Program-made: the position numbers and the translations under genes
DNA from: Selenomonas sp. GACV-9
Lineage (GTDB): Bacteria > Bacillota > Negativicutes > Selenomonadales > Selenomonadaceae
Length of the DNA stretch: 64,000 nucleotides
Assembly (NCBI GenBank): GCA_900116485.1
Contig: FPAX01000001.1
Coordinates: 496,001 to 560,000 of the forward strand
Direction: 5' to 3'
Notes under the pieces: generated by a model
What the model was told of the DNA's origin: nothing
What the model saw: only the letters and a program-made list of their open reading frames with translations
The model's database searches: none
Shown: in pieces, positions 8,060 to 16,302 of the stretch
Layout: each line of letters opens with the position of its first letter
Position numbering within the stretch: the stretch's first letter is position 1

Positions 8060-8689
8060 TCAACTTTCTCTACCACAATATTGAATTTCCATCTGTAACT
8101 GGTCTAAAAATTTTGCCGCATGGCCTCCATCCATTTGCACATGATGAAACTGAAAGGATACCGGTAAAACGGTTTTGAAAAAGCCTTTACGATATTTCCC
8201 CCACATAACCATTGGATTTGAGAATTTTTCCGTATACTGATTCACAATACAGTCCAGTTCTGTCTGTATCATGGCTGATGTACCGATAATCATGCAGTCT
8301 TCAAGGAAACTGCTTTTGCATTCCTGCGCCGCCTTTTCCGTTAATGTCAAGTAGTCCCGATTGAATTGCTCCAAATCAGCAGAAAAGGGAATGTCGCAAG
8401 AGCTAATCCCGCCTTGTTTGTTGGCCACAATAACATTTATCCCCATTTTGTCGAACCGATATAGTTTTCCATCTTCTGGCAATAAGTAAAATTCTTCTAT
8501 TTTGCTGGCAGCCCTGCCAATGCACCAACACATTAATGCTGTGAATTTTATGCCACTCTTCTTGCTCAGCTTCAACAAGCGACTAACATTTAGCGTCTTA
8601 ACTAATGTTACCATTGGCATGGGCGACGTCATCCATAAGGAAAAGGCCTCCGCACGAGGGCTTTCCTGTGGCAAAATCTCAGTTTTCAT
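8060..8689 (-). CDS. Chloramphenicol acetyltransferase-like (CAT superfamily) acyltransferase
   Basis: About 209 residues with the fold of type A chloramphenicol O-acetyltransferases, which form trimers and use acetyl-CoA. The catalytic motif is visible as FQFHHVQMDGGHAAKFL near the C-terminus (HHxxxDG, the first His being the general base). Upstream, MIIGTSAMIQTELDCIVNQY and NPMVMWGKY fit the CoA and substrate strands. The start is ATG 8689 or 8692, preceded by AGGAGG that is also the end of the upstream hydrolase remnant. Many such proteins in anaerobes are not resistance factors. The usual CAT phenylalanine-rich substrate pocket could not be checked, so drug acetylation is not claimed. Confidence 0.75.
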   Translation of the reverse strand: MKTEILPQESPRAEAFSLWMTSPMPMVTLVKTLNVSRLLKLSKKSGIKFTALMCWCIGRAASKIEEFYLLPEDGKLYRFDKMGINVIVANKQGGISSCDIPFSADLEQFNRDYLTLTEKAAQECKSSFLEDCMIIGTSAMIQTELDCIVNQYTEKFSNPMVMWGKYRKGFFKTVLPVSFQFHHVQMDGGHAAKFLDQLQMEIQYCGRES

Positions 8690-9033
8690 CATTCCTCCTG
8701 TATAATATTCCAATCAGTTTTCATCCAATCGTCCAAGAATTTCATCTGTTCTTCCGTATGGAACCAGTGCTCACCATTTTCCATAACAGTCAGCCCTGCC
8801 TGATGCTTTTCAGCGAAGTCCTGCATCGTTGCCAATGACGTCAGCTGGTCCTTTTCGCCATACAGAATTTGCGTCGGCACATTCCATTTGATAGGATGGC
8901 TCCTGACGTAGCTCAGATATTCCCAGGACAAATCCTCCCCAAATTCGGTATAGATTATCCCTCGCGCTTCCAGCTCTGCCATGTACGTATAATATCTGCA
9001 TGTTCCCTCTCCATTATTCTTTGTAATATCCAT
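8689..9033 (-). pseudogene. Alpha/beta hydrolase, C-terminal remnant
   Basis: 115 residues equivalent to the last half of a small alpha/beta hydrolase. It retains the acid and base of the triad in VPTQILYGEKDQLTS and ENGEHWFHTEEQM, but the beta strands and the nucleophile elbow (G-x-S-x-G) are absent. Its start overlaps the upstream YjbR stop as TGATG, and its stop overlaps the start of the CAT-like gene, so it sits translationally coupled in the operon although it cannot be an active hydrolase. The unmatched first 20 residues suggest a deletion that fused a new N-terminus. Confidence 0.7.
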
Positions 9034-9731
9034 CAACGCCGTTTCTTTGGCCGGGACAATTCGAAACTCTCGTCGATTCTTCGCTGAAGCTCAAACATGG
9101 GTATACTTCCATCAAGGCACACTGTATACCAGTATTTTCGGTTCATATGCCAGCCGGGAAAATACCGCTCCCCATCCACCAGGACGGCCACCTGCTCTGC
9201 CGTGCCGTGGAGATTCATAATGCGGATGGGCTGACTGCCGCCAAGGCCAATCTTGCTGGGATGAACCTTCATAAAGACCGCATACCATTTCCTGGTCAGA
9301 TGGGAGCGAATGACCGCCGCATCCATATCATCCTTCCAGGGATATTCGATTTCATCTCCATAGGTATTCTGCACATAACGCAGTAGTTCCTCTACATAAG
9401 ACCCATGGAAACTGCCATGCTCTCCGCAAGCCTCACCTATGCGGTTAAGCACCGCCTGATAAGCGGTTCTAACCTCTCCCACAAAGGCTCCCTGGGCATT
9501 TTCCACCAGATGCAGCACATAGGGCTCCTCTGACTCTGTATCCAGCAGCAATGTTGCTATCGCTCCATTTTCTTGCACCCTGACATACAGCCGAAAACTG
9601 CCTGCCAGTAAATCTTCACGGTAGCTATATGTACTGCCATCATGGGTGAAGCCAAAGGACTCCAGCTTATCCAGCATCAGCTTCGGCAATTCTCCTGCTG
9701 TCAGGTCATGCCACTCGTCTGTCCGTATCAT
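9033..9731 (-). CDS. MmcQ/YjbR (DUF419) family protein
   Basis: 232-residue protein whose second half is a YjbR domain: EYPWKDDMDAAVIRSH, WYAVFMKVHPSKIGL, and YFPGWHMNRKYWYTVCLDGS, the P-G-x-H-M-N-[RK]-x-x-W motif of the family. YjbR proteins have a double-wing fold suggestive of DNA binding, but no function is established. The first 100 or so residues form an additional conserved-looking alpha/beta region, seen in longer family members. It is the first gene of a four-gene minus-strand run (YjbR, hydrolase remnant, CAT-like, sfsA) linked by overlaps. Confidence 0.75.
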   Translation of the reverse strand: MIRTDEWHDLTAGELPKLMLDKLESFGFTHDGSTYSYREDLLAGSFRLYVRVQENGAIATLLLDTESEEPYVLHLVENAQGAFVGEVRTAYQAVLNRIGEACGEHGSFHGSYVEELLRYVQNTYGDEIEYPWKDDMDAAVIRSHLTRKWYAVFMKVHPSKIGLGGSQPIRIMNLHGTAEQVAVLVDGERYFPGWHMNRKYWYTVCLDGSIPMFELQRRIDESFELSRPKKRR

Positions 9732-9771
9732 TAACCACTCATCCTCAATGCTGATCTCATGCCCCTCATTT

Positions 9772-9783
9772 TTGACATGTCAA
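9772..9783. repeat. Single TTGACATGTCAA palindrome
   Basis: A perfect 12-base palindrome built on GACATGTC, the same GACNNGTC module that makes up the hairpin arrays near 39.2 and 54.6 kb. It is in the divergent region between yjbR and the DeoR-type regulator. Confidence 0.4.
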
Positions 9784-9866
9784 CTCCTAACGATAGGATA
9801 CCACTAATCGGCTATAATGAACACCACCTGCGTCACGGAAGCGTAAAAAAACGCTAATCTGTTTTT

Positions 9867-9917
9867 ATGTTGTTTTTATTCCGTTTCCTTGCATACCATT
9901 CTGTTATTCGTTATAAT
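9867..9917 (+). promoter_or_regulatory. Promoter and candidate operator of the DeoR-type regulator
   Basis: TTGCAT (9889-9894), a 17-base spacer and TATAAT (9912-9917) form a good sigma-70 promoter. Just upstream, ATGTTGTTTTTATT at 9867-9880 recurs in nearly identical form (ATGTTGTTTTTGTT) next to the rhaB promoter at 16109-16122, which suggests a shared binding site for this regulator. Confidence 0.5.
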
Positions 9918-9950
9918 ATAGGTATAAATCTTTATTATAGGAGTGATTTT

Positions 9951-10709
9951 ATGCTTGGTATTGAACGACGACAGCGAATCGTTGACAAGATAAAACAAGA
10001 TAAGAAAGTATACGTTTCCGAACTCAGCCGGCTCTTTAAGGTAACAGAAGAAACCATCCGCCGCGATTTGGAAAAGCTGGAAAATGAAAACCTCCTGCGT
10101 AGAAGCTATGGGGGTGCCATCCTTAACGAGCAGCAGACCAGCGAGGATATTTCCTTTATGAAGCGCAGCACCATCAACAGCGAAAGCAAGGAAGCCATCG
10201 CTCAGAAAGCCCAGGAACTGATAAATGACGGCGATACCATTATGGTGGACTCCAGTACCACCTGCCTGACCTTGCTGCATCATCTGAAGGAACGCCGCAA
10301 TATTACCATTATAACCAACTCCATCCGTCTGGCCTACGATTTTTCCGCCTCCCCCTTCCGCATTATCTCCACGGGCGGCACTCTGCGGGCCAATTCCATG
10401 GCTCTGACCGGCACGGCTACCTGCAATGCCCTGCAGCGCTACTATGCCGACGTAGTCCTCATCAGCTGCAAGGGACTTGATTCCAAACGTGGCGTGATGG
10501 AATCCAACGAGGAAGAATCCGCCGTCAAGCAGGTCATGCTGGCCCAGGCGAAGAAATCCCTGCTCCTTGTTGACCAGTCAAAATTCGACAAAACCGCCTT
10601 CGTCCAAACCTGCAGCCTTGCCGATATCGATACCATCGTTACCAACACCGCTCCTGAAAAACACTGGCAAAAGGCTCTGACCCAGGCACAGGTCGAACTC
10701 ATCTGTTAA
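9951..10709 (+). CDS. DeoR/GlpR family transcriptional regulator, probable rhamnose regulator
   Basis: 252-residue DNA-binding regulator. The N-terminal winged helix-turn-helix reads ERRQRIVDKIKQDKKVYVSE and then VTEETIRRDLEKLENENLLR, the classic DeoR recognition helix, followed by SYGGAIL. The C-terminal half is the sugar-phosphate-sensing DeoRC domain (DGDTIMVDSSTTCLTLLHHL, ITIITNSIRLAYDF, ISTGGTLRANSMALTG). ATG 9951 has GGAG seven bases upstream; the longer frame from 9867 crosses the promoter. It converges on the rha operon and shares a promoter-proximal motif with it, so control of rhamnose genes by a rhamnose-derived phosphate is a reasonable inference, not shown. Confidence 0.85.
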   Translation: MLGIERRQRIVDKIKQDKKVYVSELSRLFKVTEETIRRDLEKLENENLLRRSYGGAILNEQQTSEDISFMKRSTINSESKEAIAQKAQELINDGDTIMVDSSTTCLTLLHHLKERRNITIITNSIRLAYDFSASPFRIISTGGTLRANSMALTGTATCNALQRYYADVVLISCKGLDSKRGVMESNEEESAVKQVMLAQAKKSLLLVDQSKFDKTAFVQTCSLADIDTIVTNTAPEKHWQKALTQAQVELIC

Positions 10710-10717
10710 CCTGAACA

Positions 10718-10763
10718 AAGAAATCCCTAAGATGCAATTTCGCATCTCAGGGATTTTTCTTTG
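10718..10763. terminator. Bidirectional terminator between the regulator and rhaM
   Basis: AAATCCCT-AAGATGC pairs with GCATCT-CAGGGATTT across a short loop, flanked by A- and T-runs on both sides. It ends the regulator (stop 10709) and the convergent rhaM (stop 10765). Confidence 0.85.
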
Positions 10764-10764
10764 T

Positions 10765-11091
10765 TTACGCCAGGAAGAATACCTGCTGCATTTTCGGCTG
10801 GGCTCCCGTTTCCGGGTCCATTTCCATGACCATGACATCCTTCATGTATTCATTCCATTTGTCCACCACCGAGCTGGCCGCCTGATGCTGTTCAGCATAG
10901 GCCACCCCCTTATCACATTCGAAGTAGCCAAAGAGTTCGTTGCCTACATTCCAGATGGTATAGTTGCCAATGCCAGCATCTTTGAGCACCTGCTTGAGTT
11001 CTGGCCAGATGTTGTCGTGGCGTTTCTTATACTCGGCAAGTTTCCCCTCTTTAACTGTTGCCTTCCAGGCAAAGCGTTCCATATTTGCCAT
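10765..11091 (-). CDS. rhaM: L-rhamnose mutarotase
   Basis: 108-residue cytoplasmic enzyme interconverting alpha and beta anomers of L-rhamnose, so that the isomerase receives its preferred form. The sequence MERFAWKATVKEGKLAEYKK, then HDNIWPELKQVLKDAGIGNY with the catalytic His, then NVGNELFGYFECD, and the C-terminal aromatic VDKWNEYMKDVM all match RhaM/YiiL. It is the last gene of the rha operon, six bases after the MFS gene. It has the full usual length. Confidence 0.93.
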   Translation of the reverse strand: MANMERFAWKATVKEGKLAEYKKRHDNIWPELKQVLKDAGIGNYTIWNVGNELFGYFECDKGVAYAEQHQAASSVVDKWNEYMKDVMVMEMDPETGAQPKMQQVFFLA

Positions 11092-11097
11092 CTCCCA

Positions 11098-12441
11098 TTA
11101 TTTATGAACCATAGCATGTTCCGGGCTGGTATCGTCAACCAGCCAGCCGTTTGCGTCAATCTCATCGCCGTAACGGTCACGGGTGATTTCGTCCAAAGTC
11201 TTGCCCCGATCATCGCCGCCCCAAAGGGTACCAGCCAACCAGCTGATCACACAGAAGCCAATCATGAGCATTGCAGCAATCTGGAAGCCCAGTGCCTCCA
11301 TAATCAGGGGAACCGCAAAGCCCCAAATGGCTGCGGAAAATCTCGTAACGAAGAAGGTAAAGCCCTGCGCCGTAGCGCGGTAACGCACGGGAAAGAGTTC
11401 GGAGCTCCAAAGCTGATAGAACTGCTGCTGCATGGAGAAGCCCCATACAATGGTAAAGAAGAACAGCATCCAGGTCTGGAGCATTTCACCGGGCAGTGCC
11501 CAGACGAACCAGCTGATGACACCCAGGCCGGAGAAAATCGCGTAGACCTTGCGACGATTAAATCTATCTGCCGTGTACATGAAGATAATCGTGGTGAGAA
11601 TACATACGGCAAAGTTCAACGCTGTCATCCCCAAAGCCATGGAGTTGCTAAGATTGCCTACATGCTCATACACATAAGGCATGAAGAATCCATTGGTGCT
11701 GGCAGCCAGATTCCAGAATGCATAAACGCAGACGCACAGTGCCACTGTCTTGAAGCTAGTACCACGCAGGATATCGGCATAGCGGACTTTCTTCTGCTGA
11801 ATGCCCTTGGCAGCCAATTCAGCCTCCAGCTTTTTAGCCGCAGTCCATTCCGTGGATTCCGGCATCTTCAGACGCTGATACCAGATCCAGGCAGCCACCA
11901 CGATAAGGTGAGCGAAGATAATCCTGTTGCCCAACAGGCCAAACATCTCATTCATGGGAATGGATGCAGCAAACACTACCACAGGGCCAAGCATCCACGC
12001 AATCTGGGCCGAGCCGCAGTGTTTCGCTCGATTCCTCGATGGTGCTTCTTCCGCAATAAATGTCCAGGAAGCAACCACATCAGCACCAACCATCAAACCT
12101 ACGATAACGTACCCCAACAGGAACATCGGATAATTCGTTGCCAGACAGATGATTGCCACACCAATCATATAGATGAGCAACGCCCAGTTGTACACGAACT
12201 TGCGGCCATACTTATCACAGATTTTACCACCGATAAGAGCACCGATAGCTGCACCACCGGTGTTGGAGGACAATGCCGCCAGGAGCCCCATCTGAACACT
12301 GCTCATGCCCAGATAGTCCTGCCACATGGTGAGACCTGAAGCTCCAGCCACAATTGAACCTGCATCAATGTAGCTGATAAGACCTGCAATCAAGGTCTTT
12401 TTCCAGGCAGACATGTTGTAATCGAGTTTTACGTTAAACAT
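11098..12441 (-). CDS. MFS sugar transporter, probable L-rhamnose permease
   Basis: 447-residue inner-membrane protein with about 12 hydrophobic segments, of the major facilitator sugar-porter type. The loop-2/3 motif is GGKICDKYGRKFVYN, the conserved G-x-x-x-D-x-x-G-R-[KR]. A central cytoplasmic loop (KLEAELAAKGIQQKKVRYAD) separates the halves, and the repeated loop TADRFNRRKVY lies after TM8. SELFPVRYRATAQGFTFF is the PESPR-like motif. It lacks similarity to the E. coli RhaT fold, so it is probably the functional replacement for rhamnose entry; specificity is inferred from its position between rhaD and rhaM. A hairpin precedes the gene (12516-12534). Confidence 0.8.
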   Translation of the reverse strand: MFNVKLDYNMSAWKKTLIAGLISYIDAGSIVAGASGLTMWQDYLGMSSVQMGLLAALSSNTGGAAIGALIGGKICDKYGRKFVYNWALLIYMIGVAIICLATNYPMFLLGYVIVGLMVGADVVASWTFIAEEAPSRNRAKHCGSAQIAWMLGPVVVFAASIPMNEMFGLLGNRIIFAHLIVVAAWIWYQRLKMPESTEWTAAKKLEAELAAKGIQQKKVRYADILRGTSFKTVALCVCVYAFWNLAASTNGFFMPYVYEHVGNLSNSMALGMTALNFAVCILTTIIFMYTADRFNRRKVYAIFSGLGVISWFVWALPGEMLQTWMLFFFTIVWGFSMQQQFYQLWSSELFPVRYRATAQGFTFFVTRFSAAIWGFAVPLIMEALGFQIAAMLMIGFCVISWLAGTLWGGDDRGKTLDEITRDRYGDEIDANGWLVDDTSPEHAMVHK

Positions 12442-12515
12442 CTTACCTTTCCTTTCACTCTCTTCTTAAACTTGTTAAAGAAATAAATATTGTGATAATT
12501 TCCAGTATAAGCCGT

Positions 12516-12534
12516 GGAAGCCCGTAGGGCTTCC
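12516..12534. terminator. Intercistronic hairpin between rhaD and the MFS gene
   Basis: GGAAGCCC-GTA-GGGCTTCC is a perfect 8-bp stem with a 3-base loop and no T-run. It lies in a 111-base gap, the largest in the operon, so it probably sets relative mRNA levels or 3' end stability rather than stopping transcription. Confidence 0.5.
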
Positions 12535-12552
12535 GCCCGCCTATACATAAAA

Positions 12553-13371
12553 TCAATCTATCAGGTCTTTGTTCAAATTGATGTTAAAATCCTCAGCCAA
12601 GTCCAGGAAATTTTCCTTGGTGATGGTTTGGCGTTTACCGCCCATGGAGCGAACTTTGACACAGATTTCCGAGGCCTTCTCCACCGTATCCATAAGGCCG
12701 AAAGCTTCATCAAAATCATCGCCACAAACAAAGAGTCCATGATGAGCCCAGACCACCACCCGATATTTTTCCATAAGCTTGGTGGTCACATCAGCAATGG
12801 CTTTGCCACCTGGCACCATCCAATGAACGACACCTACCCCTTCAGGGAAAATCACGGGGTCTTCCGTTGCCATCTCCCAGAGTTCCCGGGTAAAATCCTT
12901 GTCGTTTAAGGGCAAAACAAAAGTCAGCGCAATAAGATTGGTGGGATGGGCGTGGTAGATAATGCGATTGCGTCCCCCCGTCATCTTCTTTTTGAGCTCA
13001 TGATTGGCCAGATGCGTGGGCAGTTCGCTGGTGGGACGGCCGCCACTCTCCAGCCCCCAGACAATTCCGTAGTTTTCCCCCTTGTCGTCAATCTTAATCA
13101 GGGCTGCATTATCTTCGGGAGCCAGCTCCACATTGCGCATGTACTTGCCGCTACCAGTAACCAAGAAATATTCCCCGGCAAGCCCCGGTACCTTATTGCC
13201 AATAGGCAGCCATTCCGTTACTTCGTGCAGGCTGTCCTTCACGGCCTCCACCTCAACCTCAGCCACACGGTAGGTCAAATTTCCCCCGTTGCGTTCGTGC
13301 CACCCCTTTTTAAAAGCATCCGACGTTAGTCGGATAAAGCCCTCCATAAATTTCGCCTGTTTGATATCCAT
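12553..13371 (-). CDS. rhaD: L-rhamnulose-1-phosphate aldolase
   Basis: Class II zinc aldolase, 272 residues, cleaving L-rhamnulose 1-phosphate into dihydroxyacetone phosphate and L-lactaldehyde. Zn ligands fit IIYHAHPTNLIALTF (His-x-His) and VVWAHHGLFVCGDDFDEAFG (third His). GGNLTYR near the N-terminus and GSGKYMRNVE form the phosphate-binding loops. ATG 13371 is preceded by GGAAGG; the upstream extension to 13491 is read through the end of rhaA and is not used. It lies 16 bases after rhaA, third in the operon. Confidence 0.95.
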   Translation of the reverse strand: MDIKQAKFMEGFIRLTSDAFKKGWHERNGGNLTYRVAEVEVEAVKDSLHEVTEWLPIGNKVPGLAGEYFLVTGSGKYMRNVELAPEDNAALIKIDDKGENYGIVWGLESGGRPTSELPTHLANHELKKKMTGGRNRIIYHAHPTNLIALTFVLPLNDKDFTRELWEMATEDPVIFPEGVGVVHWMVPGGKAIADVTTKLMEKYRVVVWAHHGLFVCGDDFDEAFGLMDTVEKASEICVKVRSMGGKRQTITKENFLDLAEDFNINLNKDLID

Positions 13372-13387
13372 AAATAAACCTTCCTTC

Positions 13388-14647
13388 TTACCGGCGTTTA
13401 GCCAGTACATTTTCTTCATATGCTTCAACTTTGGCGAACCATTCCCCATCCTGGGGAGCATCACTGCGGCTGCAGTACTCCGCCCACACATCCCCGAAGG
13501 GCAGGGTCTTCAGTTCTTCCTGCACCACCATCAACTTGGTGAAATTACCCGTATCCTGCAAGGCTTTGAGTTCCTCCACCGGCTGCAGCATGGCAAAGAG
13601 CAGAGCCTTCTGGAAGTTGCGGTAGCCCACAGTCCAGGCCGAAACACGGTTGATGGAAGCGTCAAAGTAATCCAGAGCCATCTTCACCCGGCCACCCAGG
13701 CCGCCGCAGCGGACGATTTCCCGGGCGATTTCCTTGGTTTCATCATCGAAGAGCACCACATGGTCGCTGTCCCAACGTACCGGGCGGGTCACATGGAGGG
13801 CAATCTCATCAAAGAAGGTGAGAAGTGCGGGAATCTTATCGCTGACCACTTCCGTGGGATGGTAATGGCCGTTATCCATCAGCGGGATGCACTTATCCTT
13901 GTTCATGGCGGCATAGGTCAGGGCAAATTCTCCGCTGCCTGCCGTATAGGATTCCACGCCGATGCCAAAGACCTTGCTTTCTACACAAGGCTTGACCTGC
14001 TTGAAGTCAAATGGCTCGGCTAAAATGGCATCGATACTTTCCTTATAGCGTTTCCGAGGGCCAAGGCGGTCACCGGGAATGTCTTTGAAGCCATCCCCTG
14101 TCCAAATGTTCATGACGCAGGGCTGACCCAGTTCTTTGGCCAGATAAGAGCTGATGCGGATCGAGGCCTTGCCATGATCAATCCAGAACTTGCGGGTTTC
14201 CTCATTGGGCGAAGACAAGGTCAGCGGGTCACACTTGGGATGAGAAAAGAATGTGGGGTTAAAATCGCAGCCCAGTCCACGCTCCTTGCAGAACTCCACC
14301 CATTTGGCAAAGTGCTTAGGCTCCAGCTTGTCCCTATCTACCCATTCGTCCTTGTCAAAAATCGCATAATTGGCATGGAGGTTCATCTTTGGCTTCCCCG
14401 GCACCAGGGAAATCACCTCATCGATATCCGCCATCAGTTCCTCAGGATTACGGGCTCTGCCCGGGTAATTTCCCGTGGTCTGAATGCCGCCGGTTAGGGG
14501 TTTATTGGGGTCCGTATCAAAGCCCCGCACATCATCCCCCTGCCAGCAATGCAGTGAAATACTGACATCTTTCAGCTTTGCCAGTACTTTTTCCACATCA
14601 ATGCCTAAGGTGGCATATTTTTTTGCCGCTTCTTCAAATCTGGACAT
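13388..14647 (-). CDS. rhaA: L-rhamnose isomerase
   Basis: Mn/Zn-dependent TIM-barrel aldose-ketose isomerase of about 419 residues converting L-rhamnose to L-rhamnulose. Typical features are SLHCWQGDDVRGF at the N-terminus, FNPTFFSHPKCDPLTLSSP in the middle, VMNIWTGDGFKDIPGDRLGP with active-site Trp, Lys and Asp, and LMDNGHYHPTEVVSDKI with metal-binding residues; VRWDSDHVVLFDDE follows. ATG 14647 has GGAGG at a proper distance, which removes seven residues from the longest frame. The gene overlaps nothing and follows rhaB by 17 bases. Confidence 0.96.
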   Translation of the reverse strand: MSRFEEAAKKYATLGIDVEKVLAKLKDVSISLHCWQGDDVRGFDTDPNKPLTGGIQTTGNYPGRARNPEELMADIDEVISLVPGKPKMNLHANYAIFDKDEWVDRDKLEPKHFAKWVEFCKERGLGCDFNPTFFSHPKCDPLTLSSPNEETRKFWIDHGKASIRISSYLAKELGQPCVMNIWTGDGFKDIPGDRLGPRKRYKESIDAILAEPFDFKQVKPCVESKVFGIGVESYTAGSGEFALTYAAMNKDKCIPLMDNGHYHPTEVVSDKIPALLTFFDEIALHVTRPVRWDSDHVVLFDDETKEIAREIVRCGGLGGRVKMALDYFDASINRVSAWTVGYRNFQKALLFAMLQPVEELKALQDTGNFTKLMVVQEELKTLPFGDVWAEYCSRSDAPQDGEWFAKVEAYEENVLAKRR

Positions 14648-14664
14648 GATTACGCCTCCATTTA

Positions 14665-16083
14665 TCAAAATACCAATTTGCCTTCCACTTTTTCCATGGC
14701 AAAGGACTTGGCTACTACCTGCCGTGCCTCACGCAAATCGGCAAAACATTCATCTCTAAGCATCTGAGCCAACAAGTTCCCGATAGCCGTAGCTTCAACA
14801 GGCCCAGCGAAAACTTCCTTGCCCGTTTCTGTGGCCAACAGAGCATTGAGGAACTTATCCTGGCAACCGCCCCCCACCACATGAATACAATCATATTTTT
14901 TTCCCGTGACCTCTTCAATTTCTGCCACCGTCTGCGCATAACAGCGAGCCAGACTCATATACACGCAGTAAAGGATTTCCCCCTCCGTTTCCGGCACTTC
15001 CTGATTATGCTTGCGACAGTAATCCTTAATGGCTTCAATCATATTGTCCGGTGCTAAGAAGGATTCGTCGTTGACATTAACCACCGAAGTGAAATACCTG
15101 CCAATATAGGCCAGCTGATAGAGCTCTTCGAAGGTATATTTGTGCCGGAACTCCCGTCGCAGGGACTGCATCATCCACATACCCATGATGTTTTTCAAGA
15201 AACGGTAGCGGTAGTGGTAACCCCCTTCATTGGTGAAGTTGTAGGCCCGGCTCTTCTCCGTACAATCAGGAATCAGGCGTTCAATGCCCATCAGCGACCA
15301 GGTTCCGGAACTCAAGTAAATGCTGTCGTCCGTGATGGACGGCACCGCCATTACCGCCGACCCCGTATCATGAGTAGCAGGCAGTACGACCTCAGTTTGG
15401 AAACCAACTTCTGCCTCTATCTCCAGGCTTAATTTCCCTACCACCGTCTTAGGCATATTCAGCTCACCAAATATATTGGTAGGAATCCCCAGCTTTTCCA
15501 GGAGTTCATAATCCCAATCCCGGGTCTGAGCATTGACCAGCTGCCCCGTGGTGGCGTTGGTGTACTCGTTTTTCTTTATGCCTGTCAGCCGGTAGTTGAG
15601 GTATTCAGGGATCATCAGGAAGCTTTCTGCTTCATCCAATAGCTCCGGCGTTTCCTTCTTAATGGCCAACAGCTGATAAATGGAATTGAACAGCTGTTTC
15701 TGAATGCCGTTGCGGCTGTAAAGTTCCTCATCGCTGATTACCCGGCGGACTTCCTCGTCCATGCCCTGGGTACGGCTGTCGCGGTAAGCCACCGTGTCCC
15801 CAAGGATTTTCCCCTCCTTGTCCAACAGCACGAAATCAACGCCCCAAGTGTCAATGCCGATGCTGGCGGGAATCCTCTCCCGATGCTGACATTCCTTGAT
15901 TCCTGCCACCACCTCTGCAAAGAGATGCTCGATATCCCAGCACAGATGGCCATTCCGCTTCACCAGCTTATTTTCAAACCGATATAGCTCCTCCAGCCTG
16001 ATTTTCCCATGTTCCAGCCAGCCCAGGATGTGCCGCCCGGAAGATGCCCCAATATCAATGGCCAGATAGTACGTATTCGCCAT
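14665..16083 (-). CDS. rhaB: Rhamnulokinase
   Basis: FGGY-family sugar kinase of 472 residues phosphorylating L-rhamnulose at O-1. The N-terminal ASKHA phosphate-1 loop is YLAIDIGASSGRHILGWLEH; SIGIDTWGVDFVLLDKEGKI and VAYRDSRTQG follow. VVLPATHDTGSAVMAVP carries the catalytic Asp, and SSGTWSLMGIE and IHVVGGGCQDKFLNALLA form the adenosine-side loops. ATG 16083 follows AGGGGAG by eight bases. It is the promoter-proximal gene of the rha operon. Confidence 0.95.
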   Translation of the reverse strand: MANTYYLAIDIGASSGRHILGWLEHGKIRLEELYRFENKLVKRNGHLCWDIEHLFAEVVAGIKECQHRERIPASIGIDTWGVDFVLLDKEGKILGDTVAYRDSRTQGMDEEVRRVISDEELYSRNGIQKQLFNSIYQLLAIKKETPELLDEAESFLMIPEYLNYRLTGIKKNEYTNATTGQLVNAQTRDWDYELLEKLGIPTNIFGELNMPKTVVGKLSLEIEAEVGFQTEVVLPATHDTGSAVMAVPSITDDSIYLSSGTWSLMGIERLIPDCTEKSRAYNFTNEGGYHYRYRFLKNIMGMWMMQSLRREFRHKYTFEELYQLAYIGRYFTSVVNVNDESFLAPDNMIEAIKDYCRKHNQEVPETEGEILYCVYMSLARCYAQTVAEIEEVTGKKYDCIHVVGGGCQDKFLNALLATETGKEVFAGPVEATAIGNLLAQMLRDECFADLREARQVVAKSFAMEKVEGKLVF

Positions 16084-16108
16084 TTTGCCAACTCCCCTAA
16101 AGAAAACC

Positions 16109-16226
16109 ATGTTGTTTTTGTTTGTTTTCTTTTGTCTTATTTTTGCTTACATGCTCATAATACAACACAATAACAGATAAATCAATAGCAAAAGCAGATA
16201 TTTTTCTTTTTTTTTTTGTTTTTTTG
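16109..16226 (-). promoter_or_regulatory. rha operon promoter, candidate operator and A-tract
   Basis: On the minus strand TTGATT (plus 16180-16185), a 17-base spacer and TATTAT (16157-16162) form the promoter. A run of A about 15 bases upstream (plus-strand T-tracts at 16200-16226) looks like an UP element. Downstream of the -10, ATGTTGTTTTTGTT at 16109-16122 (plus-strand reading) repeats the motif at the regulator's own promoter; bound there, a repressor would block transcription. Confidence 0.6.
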
Positions 16227-16248
16227 TTGCCTTGCCGTAAAAAAAGAA

Positions 16249-16277
16249 GCCCGTCAAAGTTGTACCACCTGACGAGC
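16249..16277 (-). terminator. Rho-independent terminator of the VOC gene
   Basis: On the minus strand GCTCGTCA pairs with TGACGGGC (one G-T pair) and is followed by TTCTTTTTTT. It separates the VOC gene from the rha promoter. Confidence 0.8.
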
Positions 16278-16302
16278 ATCTCGTTGCTTATATTATTTTG
16301 GA

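Noticed and set aside
10732..12339. Long plus-strand open frame of 535 codons, antisense to rhaM and the MFS gene
   Set aside because: It is His/Cys/Gln-rich with no recognisable domain, overlaps two well-supported genes fully and has no RBS. The same holds for the long open frames at 537-2060, 17815-19173, 22759-24075, 30378-31787, 37456-38601, 41846-43144 and 52072-54762.
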